Source of the DNA: Chitinophagales bacterium
GTDB lineage: Bacteria > Bacteroidota > Bacteroidia > Chitinophagales > CAIOSU01
Assembly: GCA_040877935.1 (NCBI GenBank)
Contig: JBBDNB010000008.1
Coordinates: forward strand, 67,348-131,347
Length of the DNA stretch: 64,000 bases
Direction: 5' to 3'
The translations under genes were made by a program, and so were the position numbers. Within the stretch, counting starts at the first letter, position 1, and the number at the start of each line of letters is the position of its first letter. This document shows positions 38,381 through 47,841 of this stretch, one piece after another. Under the pieces are notes generated by a model. That model was given only the letters and a program-made list of their open reading frames with translations. It searched no databases and had not been told where the DNA came from.

Positions 38381-38662
38381 TTAAACTACTGCGATTACAT
38401 CGGATTCACGCATGATCAAGTAATCTTCTCCATCGATACTGATTTCTTGCCCCGCATATTTTCCGTAAAGTACAGAATCACCTACTTTCAATTCTGTAGG
38501 TTCGTCTTTTTTACCCGGACCCACTGCTAATACTTCACCTTTTTGTGGTTTCTCCTTTGCTGAATCGGGAATGATCAATCCTGATTGAGTTTTTGATTCT
38601 GCCGGAGCAGGTTTTACCACTACTCTATCGGCAAGCGGTTTAATAGCTAATTTTTTTGCCAT
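38381..38662 (-). CDS. groS: Co-chaperonin GroES (10 kDa)
   Basis: 93 residues, the expected length. It has the N-terminal strand [11 protein letters not shown], the mobile loop around [19 protein letters not shown], and the C-terminal [13 protein letters not shown]. It caps the GroEL folding chamber and is the first gene of the groESL operon. No clear CIRCE dyad was found upstream. Confidence 0.97.
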   Translation of the reverse strand: MAKKLAIKPLADRVVVKPAPAESKTQSGLIIPDSAKEKPQKGEVLAVGPGKKDEPTELKVGDSVLYGKYAGQEISIDGEDYLIMRESDVIAVV

Positions 38663-38884
38663 TTTTCTTAATTTTTTATTTGGTTAATTATTGAATGATT
38701 CAATGTCCTCCTTATAGCATTAGTTGTGCCAAAGCAGAAATACTGTCATTATTGCTGTTTAAGTGGATTTTTTTCAGCTTCTCAGTTATTTCCCTGTCAA
38801 TATTTCAGAGCATTGTATTGATTTTCTAGAACCTGACAGTAGCGGTATATAATTCCTTAATTTCGCAGTACAAAAAATACTCTA

Positions 38885-39424
38885 TTGATGCGTCAACTTA
38901 TTGTATATTTCTGCTTGTGTTTTGTTTTCTTTTCCTGCGGAAAAAAAGAGAAAGAAATCAGTGAATTTGATATGTCTTTTGACAGTGGCATTAAAGTGCC
39001 TGCCGGTTCTTCTGTAGATGTTCCACTCAATCGCTATACTTCAGATATCAGTACCAATGCAGAGCAGGAATTTAAAGATCAGGATACACGGGCAGAACTG
39101 ATTGAGTACATAAATATTGATGCCTTTAGCCTGGGCATTTTAAGCCCAAACAATCAGAGTTTTGGTTTTGCTAAATCTATTAAAGTGTATATTGATGCCG
39201 AAGGACTGGACGAAACACTTATTGCTTCTATTAGCGATATTTCGGAGGAAGTGGGCAGAAGTATCGAGCTGGAAATGCAAAGCAGCAAAAATTACAAAGC
39301 ATACCTGAGCAATGAAACATTTGTTTACAGAGTGAATATTGTGAACAATACAACAGTAAGCCGGGATATTGAAATCAATATCAGCAGCAGTTTTAAAGTA
39401 AGAGGTGACATTTACAGGGAATAA
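38885..39424 (+). CDS. Hypothetical lipoprotein
   Basis: 179 residues. The N-terminus LIVYFCLCFVFFSCGKKEK ends in a lipobox-like FFSC, predicting a lipoprotein. The rest is beta-rich with no family I recognise (VPLNRYTSDISTNAEQEF, FVYRVNIVNNTTVSRDIEINI). A TTAATTTCG -7-like element lies about 25 nt upstream. Divergent from groES. Confidence 0.75.
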   Translation: MMRQLIVYFCLCFVFFSCGKKEKEISEFDMSFDSGIKVPAGSSVDVPLNRYTSDISTNAEQEFKDQDTRAELIEYINIDAFSLGILSPNNQSFGFAKSIKVYIDAEGLDETLIASISDISEEVGRSIELEMQSSKNYKAYLSNETFVYRVNIVNNTTVSRDIEINISSSFKVRGDIYRE

Positions 39425-39635
39425 CCTGGGGTGAAAATTCATAGCCCTAAAAGGATGAAATATTCATAAGGATGTGTGTTAGCGCATCATCAGTGCAATT
39501 TGTCAAACCCTAAATACCAAGCACTAAACCCTAAACAAAATCAAAATCCTAAATCTCAAATGTTTAAAACATTGATAAATTAGATATTGGAGCTTGTTTA
39601 GGATTTAGATATTAGAGCTTAGGATTTCTTGAGAA
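39425..39635. other. Low-complexity intergenic tract
   Basis: About 210 bp of degenerate short direct words (AATCCTAAAT, AGATATTAGAGCTT and related) between convergent genes; nothing gene-like is seen. The repeated TTAGGATTTAG / CTAAATCCTA words could form weak hairpins. Confidence 0.5.
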
Positions 39636-39968
39636 CTATTCATCTCCCAGATCGGGGAAGCCTTCATCAGAAGGTAGTGTGGGAATATTGTCATTCACCT
39701 TGTCTTCAATAGCAGATTTTTCCTGTTGCTTTTTCATATTGGAATCGGGAATGAAGAATCCTGAAGCCAGGCTTAATACAAGCAGCCCAATTACAAGCGA
39801 CCAAGTTGATTTTTCGAGGAAATCCGAAGTTCTCTTTACCCCCATGATCTGACTGGTAGAACCGCCAAACCCAGCGCCCAATCCACCGCCTTTGGGGTTT
39901 TGGATCAGTACTACTGCAATGAGCAGCACGCAAATTATAATCATGATGACTGTGAGAAAAACGTACAT
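39636..39968 (-). CDS. secG: Preprotein translocase subunit SecG
   Basis: 110 residues with two TM helices (FLTVIMIIICVLLIAVVLIQ and WSLVIGLLVLSLASGFFI) and the SecG signature NPKGGGLGAGFGGSTSQIMG. It joins SecY and SecE to form the SecYEG channel. An acidic C-terminal tail is longer than in E. coli, as usual in this phylum. It is the last gene of the miaB-secG operon, directly abutting the previous gene. Confidence 0.93.
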   Translation of the reverse strand: MYVFLTVIMIIICVLLIAVVLIQNPKGGGLGAGFGGSTSQIMGVKRTSDFLEKSTWSLVIGLLVLSLASGFFIPDSNMKKQQEKSAIEDKVNDNIPTLPSDEGFPDLGDE

Positions 39969-40849
39969 TATAGTTTATTTTTTAGATTTTCAATTTTCCC
40001 TGCAAAGAAACTGCTTTTTTCAGGATATTTCAAACTTAAAAATTCGTAAGCCTCTATGGCTTTGGTGTATTTATTCTGATTTTCAAATATTATGGCCAAA
40101 GTTTCTGTAATATTACTTTGTTGTTCGTCTGAACTTTTTCGCGCCATTTCATCCACATCCTTCTCCAGCACTTCATTTTTTTGGTCTTCGGCTTTAGATT
40201 TTTTATCGGCAACATCCTTAAGCTCTGCAGCTGTTTTTATCAGTTCGGCTTCATAGGCATGTGCTTTGATTTGATCATCCATCTCCTGAACTTCTTCTTG
40301 TGTATGATCTTCTTGCTCTATTGTGGTTTTGTTGTTTTTTACAAAATTCAGCCAGCCGATAAACGAATATTCAGAAGCTTTATCTTGCTTTGCCTTTTTC
40401 TTTTTTTCAGGAACAGCAGCTTTAGTTTTTTCCACCGGTTGTTCTGCTGTTTTTTGAACTTTTGGGCTTGTATTTTTCACTTCAGAAACAGCCTTTTTTT
40501 GTGCAACTGCTTTTTCTTTTGTTTTACTTGAAGCACCCTTTTTCAAACTGTCTATCAAATCAGGGGAAATATCTTGTTCTATATTTTGCTTATCCGATGT
40601 GTTTTTCTGCTGTGCTGTTTCTGTCTCTATAAAATAATACAGCTGCTTTCTATCACAGGCATGTAATGCGGCATTAAAAAGGAGATCAGCCTGATTCTGC
40701 TTATTTAGCAGACGCGCTTTTTTGGCTGCGAGCAAATGCAAACTATTGCAATAGGGGTATTGCTCCAAAGCAGTTTCAAGCTGGGTTTTTTCCAATATGC
40801 CAGATTGTGCAGGATACTTGAGTAGTTCTATTAATTGTGCCTTTTCCAT
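39968..40849 (-). CDS. Conserved operon protein with TPR-like ends, function unknown
   Basis: 293 residues. The N-terminal ~90 residues (QLIELLKYPAQSGILEKTQLETALEQYPYCNSLHLLAAKKARL) resemble a helical repeat. The middle is a Lys/Glu-rich, low-complexity stretch. The C-terminus is one or two TPR-like helices (SNITETLAIIFENQNKYTKAIEAYEFLSLKYP). This arrangement recurs in Bacteroidota operons between lptE and secG and is annotated as hypothetical. A scaffold role is possible; no motif supports more. Confidence 0.8.
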   Translation of the reverse strand: MEKAQLIELLKYPAQSGILEKTQLETALEQYPYCNSLHLLAAKKARLLNKQNQADLLFNAALHACDRKQLYYFIETETAQQKNTSDKQNIEQDISPDLIDSLKKGASSKTKEKAVAQKKAVSEVKNTSPKVQKTAEQPVEKTKAAVPEKKKKAKQDKASEYSFIGWLNFVKNNKTTIEQEDHTQEEVQEMDDQIKAHAYEAELIKTAAELKDVADKKSKAEDQKNEVLEKDVDEMARKSSDEQQSNITETLAIIFENQNKYTKAIEAYEFLSLKYPEKSSFFAGKIENLKNKL

Positions 40850-41355
40850 TACCAGTTTACCAGTGCTTTATTGAAAATCTCAATGGCCAGCTGTTCAAAA
40901 ATATCATTGTAAAGTTCATCTTTCACATTTTCAAAACTTTGACTGTCATCAAATTCAGCAAATCTTGAAAATGTGGTTTTATAACCTTTACCTTCTTCTT
41001 TATTATTGAAATATTCCACCGAAACTCCTATGGTCAATCGCTGAGCAGCAGTGGTCTGATCTCCTGTGGGTGCCTGTCCACTCAACTGATAGTTAACTAT
41101 TGTACCTGTAAATTCAATATCGCCATTGAAATCCACCATTCTCAGATCTGTTTCCCTGATAAATTTGTCTTTCAGTTCATTGGTCAGCAATTGTGAAAGC
41201 TCTACCGATCCATTTTGCGAGCGGTTTTCAAAAGTATTGACGGTAACGGATTTTATTTCAGGGGAAATAGAAGCACCGGTAAATGAATAAACACCACAGC
41301 TTTGCCATACCAATGAAAAAACAACAATTGCTGTGTATTTTATAAAATGCACCAT
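40849..41355 (-). CDS. lptE: LPS-assembly lipoprotein LptE-like
   Basis: 168 residues with a lipobox in WQSCGVYSF (about residues 18-22). The body shows the LptE-type fold: ISPEIKSVTVNTFENRS, LTNELKDKFIRETDLRMVD and FTGTIVNYQLSG. LptE works with LptD to insert lipopolysaccharide into the outer membrane. Its position between the sigma-54 regulator and the secG partner gene is a conserved Bacteroidota arrangement. Confidence 0.87.
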   Translation of the reverse strand: MVHFIKYTAIVVFSLVWQSCGVYSFTGASISPEIKSVTVNTFENRSQNGSVELSQLLTNELKDKFIRETDLRMVDFNGDIEFTGTIVNYQLSGQAPTGDQTTAAQRLTIGVSVEYFNNKEEGKGYKTTFSRFAEFDDSQSFENVKDELYNDIFEQLAIEIFNKALVNW

Positions 41356-42623
41356 TATTCCTGAATTTTATATTCCTTGATTTTGCGGTACAAAGTGCGT
41401 TCGGAAACACCCAGGTCGAGGGCTGCATCCTTGCGCTTGCCTTTGTGCTTTTTCAACGCCAGGATAATCAGTTCGCGTTCTTTTTCGGCAATATTCAAAG
41501 ATTCTTCCACATCCTCGTCTTCATAATTCGGACTGTTGATGATAATTGGGTTTTCTTTTCTTGAAGCTATTGATGCCTGCCGCTCTTCACGGGATTCGTA
41601 ATCCTGTTCCTGAGCTCCCGGCATGTAACTTGATGAAGGAGGTGTAGAAGTGCTGCCCGTATAATGGTCAAAAAGAAATTTTTTCATATCGTTGATGTCC
41701 TTCTTAATATCAAAGAACAGTTTGTACAATATATCCCTTTCGGTAAAATCTCCTGAAAAACCTTGCCCTTTTTCTGAGCCGGAGCCTTGTCCACCATTTT
41801 CCGATCTGTAAAAAGAGGCCACAGCAGGAAGTTTGGAAATCCCAAATTCGGGGATGTATTTTTTAAGCTCTTCTGCACCCACTGTTTTGCTTTGTGCCAA
41901 AACTGAGATTTGTTCTGCAATATTTTTCAGCTCGCGAATGTTTCCGGGCCAACTGTGTTTCTCCAATAAACTTTGTGCTTCTTCATCCAAATGAATGGGC
42001 GTGGTTTTGTGCCGGTCGGAAAAATCTGCTACAAATTTTCTAAACAGTAAATGAATGTCTTCTTTCCGGTCGCGCAGTGGCGGCACGATAATGGGAACCG
42101 TACTCAGCCTGTAATAGAGGTCTTCCCTGAATTTTCCTTTTTTCACGGCTTCCATCAAATTCACATTGCTGGCAGCAATCACGCGCACATCCGTTTTCTG
42201 CACTTTGGAAGAGCCCACGCGAATGTATTCGCCAGATTCCAATACACGCAACAAACGAGCCTGTGTGGAAAGCGGCATCTCCCCTATTTCATCCAGAAAA
42301 ATAGTGCCGTTTGCCACATATTCAAAATATCCTTTTCTACTGTCCGATGCCCCGGTAAAGGAGCCTTTTTCGTGACCAAACAATTCAGAATCAATCGTGC
42401 CCTCGGGAATGGCCCCGCAGTTCACGGCTATAAAAGCATTGTGCTTTCTTGTGCTCAGGTTATGGATCACTTTGGAGAATATTTCCTTGCCCACACCGCT
42501 TTCTCCCGTAATCAATACCGTAAGATTGGTGGGCGCTACCCGCTGTGCAATGCTCAGGGCATAGTTCAATGCGGGAGAATTCCCTATGATTCCAAATCGT
42601 TGTTTTAATGCTTGTAATTCCAA
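41355..42623 (-). CDS. Sigma-54-dependent transcriptional activator
   Basis: 422 residues. The AAA+ domain contains Walker A GESGVGKEIFS, GSFTGAS (the GAFTGA loop that contacts sigma-54, with Ser for Ala), Walker B TIFLDEIGEMP, and WPGNIRELKN. A Fis-type HTH lies at the C-terminus (KRKDAALDLGVSERTLYRKI). There is no receiver domain at the N-terminus, so activation must be by another route. The stop codon is adjacent to the start of lptE, and the gene is followed closely by it in the conserved operon. Confidence 0.92.
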   Translation of the reverse strand: MELQALKQRFGIIGNSPALNYALSIAQRVAPTNLTVLITGESGVGKEIFSKVIHNLSTRKHNAFIAVNCGAIPEGTIDSELFGHEKGSFTGASDSRKGYFEYVANGTIFLDEIGEMPLSTQARLLRVLESGEYIRVGSSKVQKTDVRVIAASNVNLMEAVKKGKFREDLYYRLSTVPIIVPPLRDRKEDIHLLFRKFVADFSDRHKTTPIHLDEEAQSLLEKHSWPGNIRELKNIAEQISVLAQSKTVGAEELKKYIPEFGISKLPAVASFYRSENGGQGSGSEKGQGFSGDFTERDILYKLFFDIKKDINDMKKFLFDHYTGSTSTPPSSSYMPGAQEQDYESREERQASIASRKENPIIINSPNYEDEDVEESLNIAEKERELIILALKKHKGKRKDAALDLGVSERTLYRKIKEYKIQE

Positions 42624-42626
42624 ATA

Positions 42627-44099
42627 TTATGCTTTTATCACTTTTCCTATCAATGTGGCAGAAGTACATGTTTCTACTTTTACCATTACATAATCCCCTT
42701 TTTGATAATCCTCGCGGGGAAATACAATCACTTGGTTTTTGGTATTTCTACCGTACAATTCTTGGTCTGATTTTTTGGAAACGCCTTCTATCAATACTTC
42801 AAAGGTTTTTCCCAATTCCCTGATATTGCTTTGCTCGGAATTTATTTTTTGAATATCGATCACTTCCTGCAATCTTCTCTTTTTGGTGGCCAATGGAATA
42901 TTGTCTTCAAATTTTCGCTCCGCCATCGTACCCGGGCGTTCGGAATAGAAAAACATATAGGCCATATCATAGCCCACTTCCTTCATCAGGCTCAAAGTAT
43001 CCTGGTGCTCTTCCTCTGTCTCATCGCAAAAGCCAGTGATGATGTCGGTAGAAAGTCCACAGTCGGGAATGATTTTGCGAATGCGTCCGACCAAATCCAA
43101 ATACCACTCGCGATTGTGACCACGGTTCATGCGCTCCAGCACATTGCTATTGCCCGACTGAACGGGAAGGTGGATATAATTGCAAATATTGTCGTATTTG
43201 GCAATCATGTGCAGCACATCGTCCACCATATCGCGGGGATTGGAAGTAGAAAAGCGCACACGCAGTTTGGGACTGATTTTCGCCACCATTTCCAATAGAT
43301 CGGCAAAGTGCACTGCGGCATCTTTTACATCTTGCGTTTGTTTGTCAAAATCCTTTTTGGCACCACCGCCATACCACAGATAAGAGTCCACATTTTGCCC
43401 CAAAAGGGTGATTTCCTTAAAGCCCCTTTCAAACAATTCCGTAGCTTCCTTTACGATCGATTGCGGATCTCTGCTGCGCTCCCTGCCCCGTGTAAAGGGC
43501 ACCACACAGAAAGAACACATATTGTCGCAGCCCCGGGTGATCGACACAAAAGCCGACACACCATTGCTGTTCAAGCGTACGGGATTGATCTCGGAATAGG
43601 TCTCTTCCCTGGAGAGCAGCACATTTACGGCCTTTTGCCCCGCATCGGCTTCCTCTACCAATTTTGGCAAATCCCTGTAGGCATCGGGGCCGACCACTAT
43701 ATCTACGAGTTTTTCCTGTTCCAAAAATTTGGATTTCAATCGCTCGGCCATGCAGCCCAGCACGCCCACCAACATTTCTGGTTTTTGCTTTTTTACTTTA
43801 TTGAATTGCTTGAGCCTGTTGCGCACCCGCTGTTCGGCATTCTCGCGAATGGCGCAGGTATTGATCAAGATCAAATCGGCAGTGTCATAGTTTGCTGCTG
43901 CGCTAAAGCCATTTTCCTGTAAAATGGAGGCCACCACTTCGCTGTCGGCAAAGTTCATTTGGCAGCCATAGCTTTCTATGTAAAAACGCTTGCCGTTTTC
44001 ATTCGATGCTTTTGAGGATTCGGGCTGGTAAACCGCTCCCTGCTTGCTTTCGTCTATCTGCTTATCAGTAGTTTTAAATAGTATTTCTTCCTCCGGCAT
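42627..44099 (-). CDS. miaB: tRNA-2-methylthio-N6-isopentenyladenosine synthase MiaB
   Basis: 490 residues. The N-terminal UPF0004 part has [11 protein letters not shown] and [12 protein letters not shown]. The radical-SAM domain has [22 protein letters not shown] (CxxxCxxC). The C-terminal TRAM domain ends at [10 protein letters not shown]. It methylthiolates adenosine 37 of tRNAs reading UNN codons. A TAACTTTG -7-like box lies 21 nt upstream. It is the first gene of the operon. Confidence 0.96.
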   Translation of the reverse strand: MPEEEILFKTTDKQIDESKQGAVYQPESSKASNENGKRFYIESYGCQMNFADSEVVASILQENGFSAAANYDTADLILINTCAIRENAEQRVRNRLKQFNKVKKQKPEMLVGVLGCMAERLKSKFLEQEKLVDIVVGPDAYRDLPKLVEEADAGQKAVNVLLSREETYSEINPVRLNSNGVSAFVSITRGCDNMCSFCVVPFTRGRERSRDPQSIVKEATELFERGFKEITLLGQNVDSYLWYGGGAKKDFDKQTQDVKDAAVHFADLLEMVAKISPKLRVRFSTSNPRDMVDDVLHMIAKYDNICNYIHLPVQSGNSNVLERMNRGHNREWYLDLVGRIRKIIPDCGLSTDIITGFCDETEEEHQDTLSLMKEVGYDMAYMFFYSERPGTMAERKFEDNIPLATKKRRLQEVIDIQKINSEQSNIRELGKTFEVLIEGVSKKSDQELYGRNTKNQVIVFPREDYQKGDYVMVKVETCTSATLIGKVIKA

Positions 44100-44119
44100 T
44101 GCACTTCATTTTGAATGCG

Positions 44120-44127
44120 CAAAGTTA
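44120..44127 (-). promoter_or_regulatory. Candidate -7 box for the miaB operon
   Basis: On the minus strand TAACTTTG, an exact TAnnTTTG match 21 nt before the miaB ATG. A TTTG lies only 12 nt beyond it, not at the usual spacing, so support is partial. Confidence 0.45.
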
Positions 44128-44274
44128 TGCATTTTCTGTCAAAATGTCATTTGGTGGGTGAGGGATTTTTGGTGAAGAAAAACCAATCAATCTACATTCA
44201 ATAATCAAATGAATAAATAGCCAAATAAAGCAATAAACAGGGTGTCCCCTATCGGGCGGGCTTTTCGCTCTATC

Positions 44275-44373
44275 TTTTGGGCTGGGGACAAAGTGTTGCA
44301 AATGGGCTTTAAAAAGAGCTTCCTCTGGTCGCTTTCTTAAAGCCCGCAACACTAAAATTGTCCCAGCCCAAAA
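44275..44373. repeat. 99-nt nested inverted repeat element
   Basis: Three nested arms pair: TTTTGGGCTGGGGACAA with TTGTCCCAGCCCAAAA (one bulged G), AGTGTTGC with GCAACACT, and GGGCTTTAA with TTAAAGCCC. Together they could form one imperfect hairpin about 99 nt long with a short loop (CTTCCTCTGGTC). The sequence lies between miaB and the T9SS gene and is more GC-rich than its surroundings. The overlapping ORF at 44125-44352 is a by-product. It may be an extragenic palindromic element or a structured RNA. Confidence 0.7.
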
Positions 44374-44572
44374 GTATGCCGCTTCAATCCCTTACACGGG
44401 TTTGCATTTTTTAATACATTTACGGAAATGGAGGTTATTGAGTGCTGCCAAGACGGGCAGGGAATCTTGAAGTTTTTCCCGATTTATAATATTTTATATC
44501 TTTATGAATCTTTAAAAATGAGTAGCAAGTTTACGTTAACTCGAAATTAGAAAACATTATAAATTTATAAAT

Positions 44573-46882
44573 GTGACCAGATTAATTTTATTCGTTTTTA
44601 CGATTATTTCCTTGAATACTCTCGGACAACAAGGACAACCTACACATATTCATGATTTAGGAGTTAGTGTTCCAACAAACTTGTATGTTTTCAATGACAA
44701 ACTTTATTTCTCAGCTTCTTCACCAAGTAGTGGTAATGAAATGTGGGTTTATGACAATAGCATGTCAATATCAGCTACAAACCCTAAAATGCTTATTGAT
44801 TTAGACACTTCATCAACTAGCACTTTCCCGCGAAAGTATTTTGAATATAATGGAAAATTATTCTTCACCACCAATAATGCGTTATATTCATATGTTGACA
44901 ATCAACCTATTTCTCAAACTAATCCTCGATATATTTGCCCAAGAGCAAACGGCTTAGCTATACAAGACAATAAGTTGTATTTTGAAATATCAGCCAATAC
45001 CCCACGAACAATTTGGGTGTTTGATGACAGTCTACCTGTTAGTGGAACAAATCCACAACAGTTGGTAAATCAATTTGTTAATCCAATAAAAACTTCAAAT
45101 AATTTTAAACCATTTGTTTTCCAAGATAAAATGTACTTTTCGGCAACAAATAACACATCCACCGGTGACGAACTTTGGGTTTACGATAACACAATACCGA
45201 CTTCTGCCACTAATCCAGTGATGCTGATGAATATCAATCCTAATAATAGTTCAAGTGTTTCTTCAAATGGTTCTAATCCTTCTGATTTTATTTTATACAA
45301 AAACAACATGTATTTTAGTGCGGATGATGGAACAGGTTCTGAGTTGTGGGTCTATGATGGTACTTTACTACCACAAAAAGTATATGATATTGATCCAAGT
45401 CCTTACGGTGGACTTGCATTATATAAAACAATCTTAGATGACACATTATACTTTGCCGGTCATGATCAATTTGGTACCGAATTATGGAAATATGATGGTA
45501 TTAATACCCCCACATTAGTCGCAGATATATATGCTGGCAGCAATTATTCAATTCCAAGCAATTTAAAAGTTTTTGGTAACAGATTAATATTCAATGCTAA
45601 CAATGGGACTAATGGAAGAGAATTATGGTGCTATAATAATTCACTTTCAGTTTCTAATTCAAATCCATTCCTAATTTACGACTTAAATAGCGGCACATCT
45701 AATTCTGTTTCTAATGGTGCAGACAATAGCTATGTAATATATGATAATATTTTATACTTTGGTGCGTCTGGTGGTTCTAACATTGGTGGTCTTTGGGCAC
45801 TTACGCTATGTGACATAGGCGCTGCAAATCCGCCTGTTTTTTCATTAGGAAATGACACAACTATTTATGTAGGCGATTCAATAGAATTGACTGGGCCTGT
45901 ACAAATGAACTCATATTCTTGGTCAAACAATGCAGCTAATAATTATCAGATGTACTTCATTGGTGATATTAATAACATTGGAAACAATAACATTTCATTG
46001 ACTGTTGTGGATTCAAATTTTTGTTCATACTCTAATAACATAAACATTATAGTGTATTCATTAGAGGATTTTAATCTTGTTAGTCCTGCGAACAGCTCAA
46101 CAAACCAAAAATATTCATCACTAGTATTGGATTGGTCGGACAACACCGGTGCCATAAATTACGAATTACAAATTGATACTACGCAAAGTTTTACAACAAA
46201 CCCACAAACATACACAACATCGAATTCAATGTACTCAGTTACACTTCTGCCTTCAAAAACATATTATTGGAAAGTCCGTGCTTCTAATGGTTCAACTTGG
46301 GGGCAGTGGACGACACCTTGGAGTTTTACAACAAACTCATTAGAAAATTTCAATCTTATCAGCCCTGCAAACAGTTCAACAAATCAAGAGTATTCGTCAT
46401 TAATATTTGAGTGGTCAGAGAATGTTGGTGCTACAAGTTACGAACTACAAATTGATACAACACAAAGCTTTACAGCGAGTCCACTGAGCTATACAACATC
46501 AGACTCAACTTATACTGTTACACTTCTACCATCAAAAACATATCATTGGAAAGTTCGTGCTTCTAATGGTACAACTTGGGGGCAGTGGTCATCAGTTTGG
46601 AGTTTTACAACAAAAGAAGATGTTTCTACATCAATACACGAAATATATTTTTCTGACATAAAAATTTATCCCAACCCTGTATTAGACATAATCAATATTG
46701 AAACAAACAACATTCTATTTAACAAGCCATTTAATTTGTTTGACAACACTGGAAGAGTAATATATTCAGGTTTTATTAATAGAGAACAAGTAACTATAAG
46801 TTTAAAAGCTCTTTCAACAGGAATTTATTTTCTACAAATAGGTGACTATCCACAACAGACATACAAACTTTTAAAAGAATAA
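44573..46882 (+). CDS. Secreted protein with ELWxYD repeats, FN3-like pair and T9SS sorting domain
   Basis: 769 residues. GTG start (the ATG at 44571 runs into a stop). A signal peptide ends at TLGQQ. At least six ELW-type repeats (NEMWVYD, DELWVYD, SELWVYD, TELWKYD, RELWCYN, TIWVFD) fill the first ~430 residues. A PKD-like segment follows, then two near-identical ~92-residue FN3-like repeats (about 496-585 and 591-680) sharing YELQIDTTQSFT and YWKVRASNG. The last ~75 residues (IKIYPNPVLDIINIE...YKLLKE) match the type A sorting domain of the Bacteroidota T9SS, predicting export and cell-surface or medium localisation. It is AT-rich; an adhesin or surface role is possible, not shown. Confidence 0.9.
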   Translation: MTRLILFVFTIISLNTLGQQGQPTHIHDLGVSVPTNLYVFNDKLYFSASSPSSGNEMWVYDNSMSISATNPKMLIDLDTSSTSTFPRKYFEYNGKLFFTTNNALYSYVDNQPISQTNPRYICPRANGLAIQDNKLYFEISANTPRTIWVFDDSLPVSGTNPQQLVNQFVNPIKTSNNFKPFVFQDKMYFSATNNTSTGDELWVYDNTIPTSATNPVMLMNINPNNSSSVSSNGSNPSDFILYKNNMYFSADDGTGSELWVYDGTLLPQKVYDIDPSPYGGLALYKTILDDTLYFAGHDQFGTELWKYDGINTPTLVADIYAGSNYSIPSNLKVFGNRLIFNANNGTNGRELWCYNNSLSVSNSNPFLIYDLNSGTSNSVSNGADNSYVIYDNILYFGASGGSNIGGLWALTLCDIGAANPPVFSLGNDTTIYVGDSIELTGPVQMNSYSWSNNAANNYQMYFIGDINNIGNNNISLTVVDSNFCSYSNNINIIVYSLEDFNLVSPANSSTNQKYSSLVLDWSDNTGAINYELQIDTTQSFTTNPQTYTTSNSMYSVTLLPSKTYYWKVRASNGSTWGQWTTPWSFTTNSLENFNLISPANSSTNQEYSSLIFEWSENVGATSYELQIDTTQSFTASPLSYTTSDSTYTVTLLPSKTYHWKVRASNGTTWGQWSSVWSFTTKEDVSTSIHEIYFSDIKIYPNPVLDIINIETNNILFNKPFNLFDNTGRVIYSGFINREQVTISLKALSTGIYFLQIGDYPQQTYKLLKE

Positions 46883-46985
46883 ACAGCTCCACTCGCGCAA
46901 GGCGCGCTGGCTATAGAGATTAGCCATCTTGTGCGTTTTCAAATATCCCCTAAGCCATTCAAGGATGCGCGAAAATGCTTCGGCC

Positions 46986-47018
46986 AATCCTTCAAGGTTT
47001 TGAAAACCTTGAAGGATT
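46986..47018. repeat. 33-bp perfect dyad
   Basis: Two 16-nt arms, AATCCTTCAAGGTTTT and AAAACCTTGAAGGATT, flank a single central G (47002). As RNA it would extrude as a stable hairpin and may act as a bidirectional terminator between the T9SS gene and the ORF6N gene. Confidence 0.8.
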
Positions 47019-47106
47019 TTAGACATCAATCCGAAAACCAAACACTCATTTTCATAGATGGAGACCCCGTACTTTAGATCCGGTAGGTCTAAAGTCGGGG
47101 TGACGG

Positions 47107-47245
47107 GGTTATTTTGGCTGTCTGCTAATAAGAGATGGGGTTTCTCTGGCAACGCTTAGTCATCCGATGACTATGACCATTAGTTACTCGGAAAGTTTGA
47201 GTTTGCAGAAATCCCATGAACAGCAGTCATCGGATGACTTGCATG
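47107..47245. repeat. REP-like element, copy 1
   Basis: Begins GGTTATTTTGGCTGTCTGC. AGTCATCCGATGACT (47158-47172) and its exact reverse complement AGTCATCGGATGACT (47225-47239) lie 67 nt apart start to start and can form a 15-bp stem, extended by TGC after the second. Each 15-mer is itself a 7-bp dyad around one base. Located directly 3' of the ORF6N gene. Confidence 0.85.
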
Positions 47246-47287
47246 GTTTAGAGCCAAGTCTTGGTTGTACCAATGTTTTTATAATTA

Positions 47288-47841
47288 TTACTCAGAAGAC
47301 CTGGTTTTAAATCCAATTGGCCTTCTTTCAGGCTGCGGGGGATTTAAAAGTTCTTTTAGCGCATTAAATATTACCTGAATTTCTTCTTCATGCTTATTTG
47401 TTTCCTTTTTTTGGGCAAGGATCATTTTTTCCAGTTTTTCCATTCTAAGCAACAAATCCTTATTGCCCAAAAGCACTTCCCTAATCCTGGTGAAAATGCG
47501 AATGATCTGTATATTCACTTCAATGGCCGTTTCACTGTTTAAAACACTTGACAACATTGCCACACCCTGTTCTGTAAATACATATGGCAGCTTGCGCATC
47601 CCCATCTTTTCCTTATTGGATGTCGCATATTGCGATTTCCAATCTTCCAGTTCTTTTTCAGTCAATTGAAACATGAAATCTTCAGGAAAGCGTTTATTAT
47701 TGCGCTTAACTTGCTCGTTTAGGCGTCTTGTCTCAACTCCGTACATTTCGGCTAGATCTCTGTCCAACATTAATTTTTACCCCTAATGTGATAAATTTTA
47801 TCTATGACCTTTTCATCCGTAATATCAATGGATTTTCTCAT
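47288..47841 (-). pseudogene. ORF6N-domain protein gene, frameshifted near its start
   Basis: The main frame (47288-47770, 160 residues) has LDRDLAEMYGVETRRLNEQVKRN and FTEQGVAMLSSVL, a clear ORF6N domain. The usual start of such proteins lies upstream, and in another frame: MRKSIDITDEKVIDKIYHIRGKN from ATG 47841, stopping at 47770-47772. Adding one A to the run of five Ts on the plus strand (47774-47778) joins both frames into RGKKLMLDRDLA, the conserved sequence. It may be truly inactive, use the inner ATG, or reflect a homopolymer assembly error. ORF6N domains occur in phage and mobile-element proteins and may bind DNA. Confidence 0.8.

Larger units (their letters stand above)
46883..47287. 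other. Repeat-rich spacer before the ORF6N gene
   Basis: 405 bp with no gene. It contains a CGCGCAAGGCGCGC inverted word near 46895, a 33-bp dyad at 46986-47018, a 13-bp hairpin CCCCG.ACTTTAGA / TCTAAAGT.CGGGG at 47066-47100, and the first copy of the REP-like element (47107-47245). Confidence 0.6.

Noticed and set aside
44125-44352. 75-residue ORF on the minus strand
   Set aside because: It lies over the nested inverted repeat 44275-44373 and reads as low-complexity, proline/cysteine-poor translation of the repeat; no family features.
46871-47152. 93-residue ORF on the minus strand
   Set aside because: It runs through the dyad and the first REP-like copy and has no recognisable domain or start signal.
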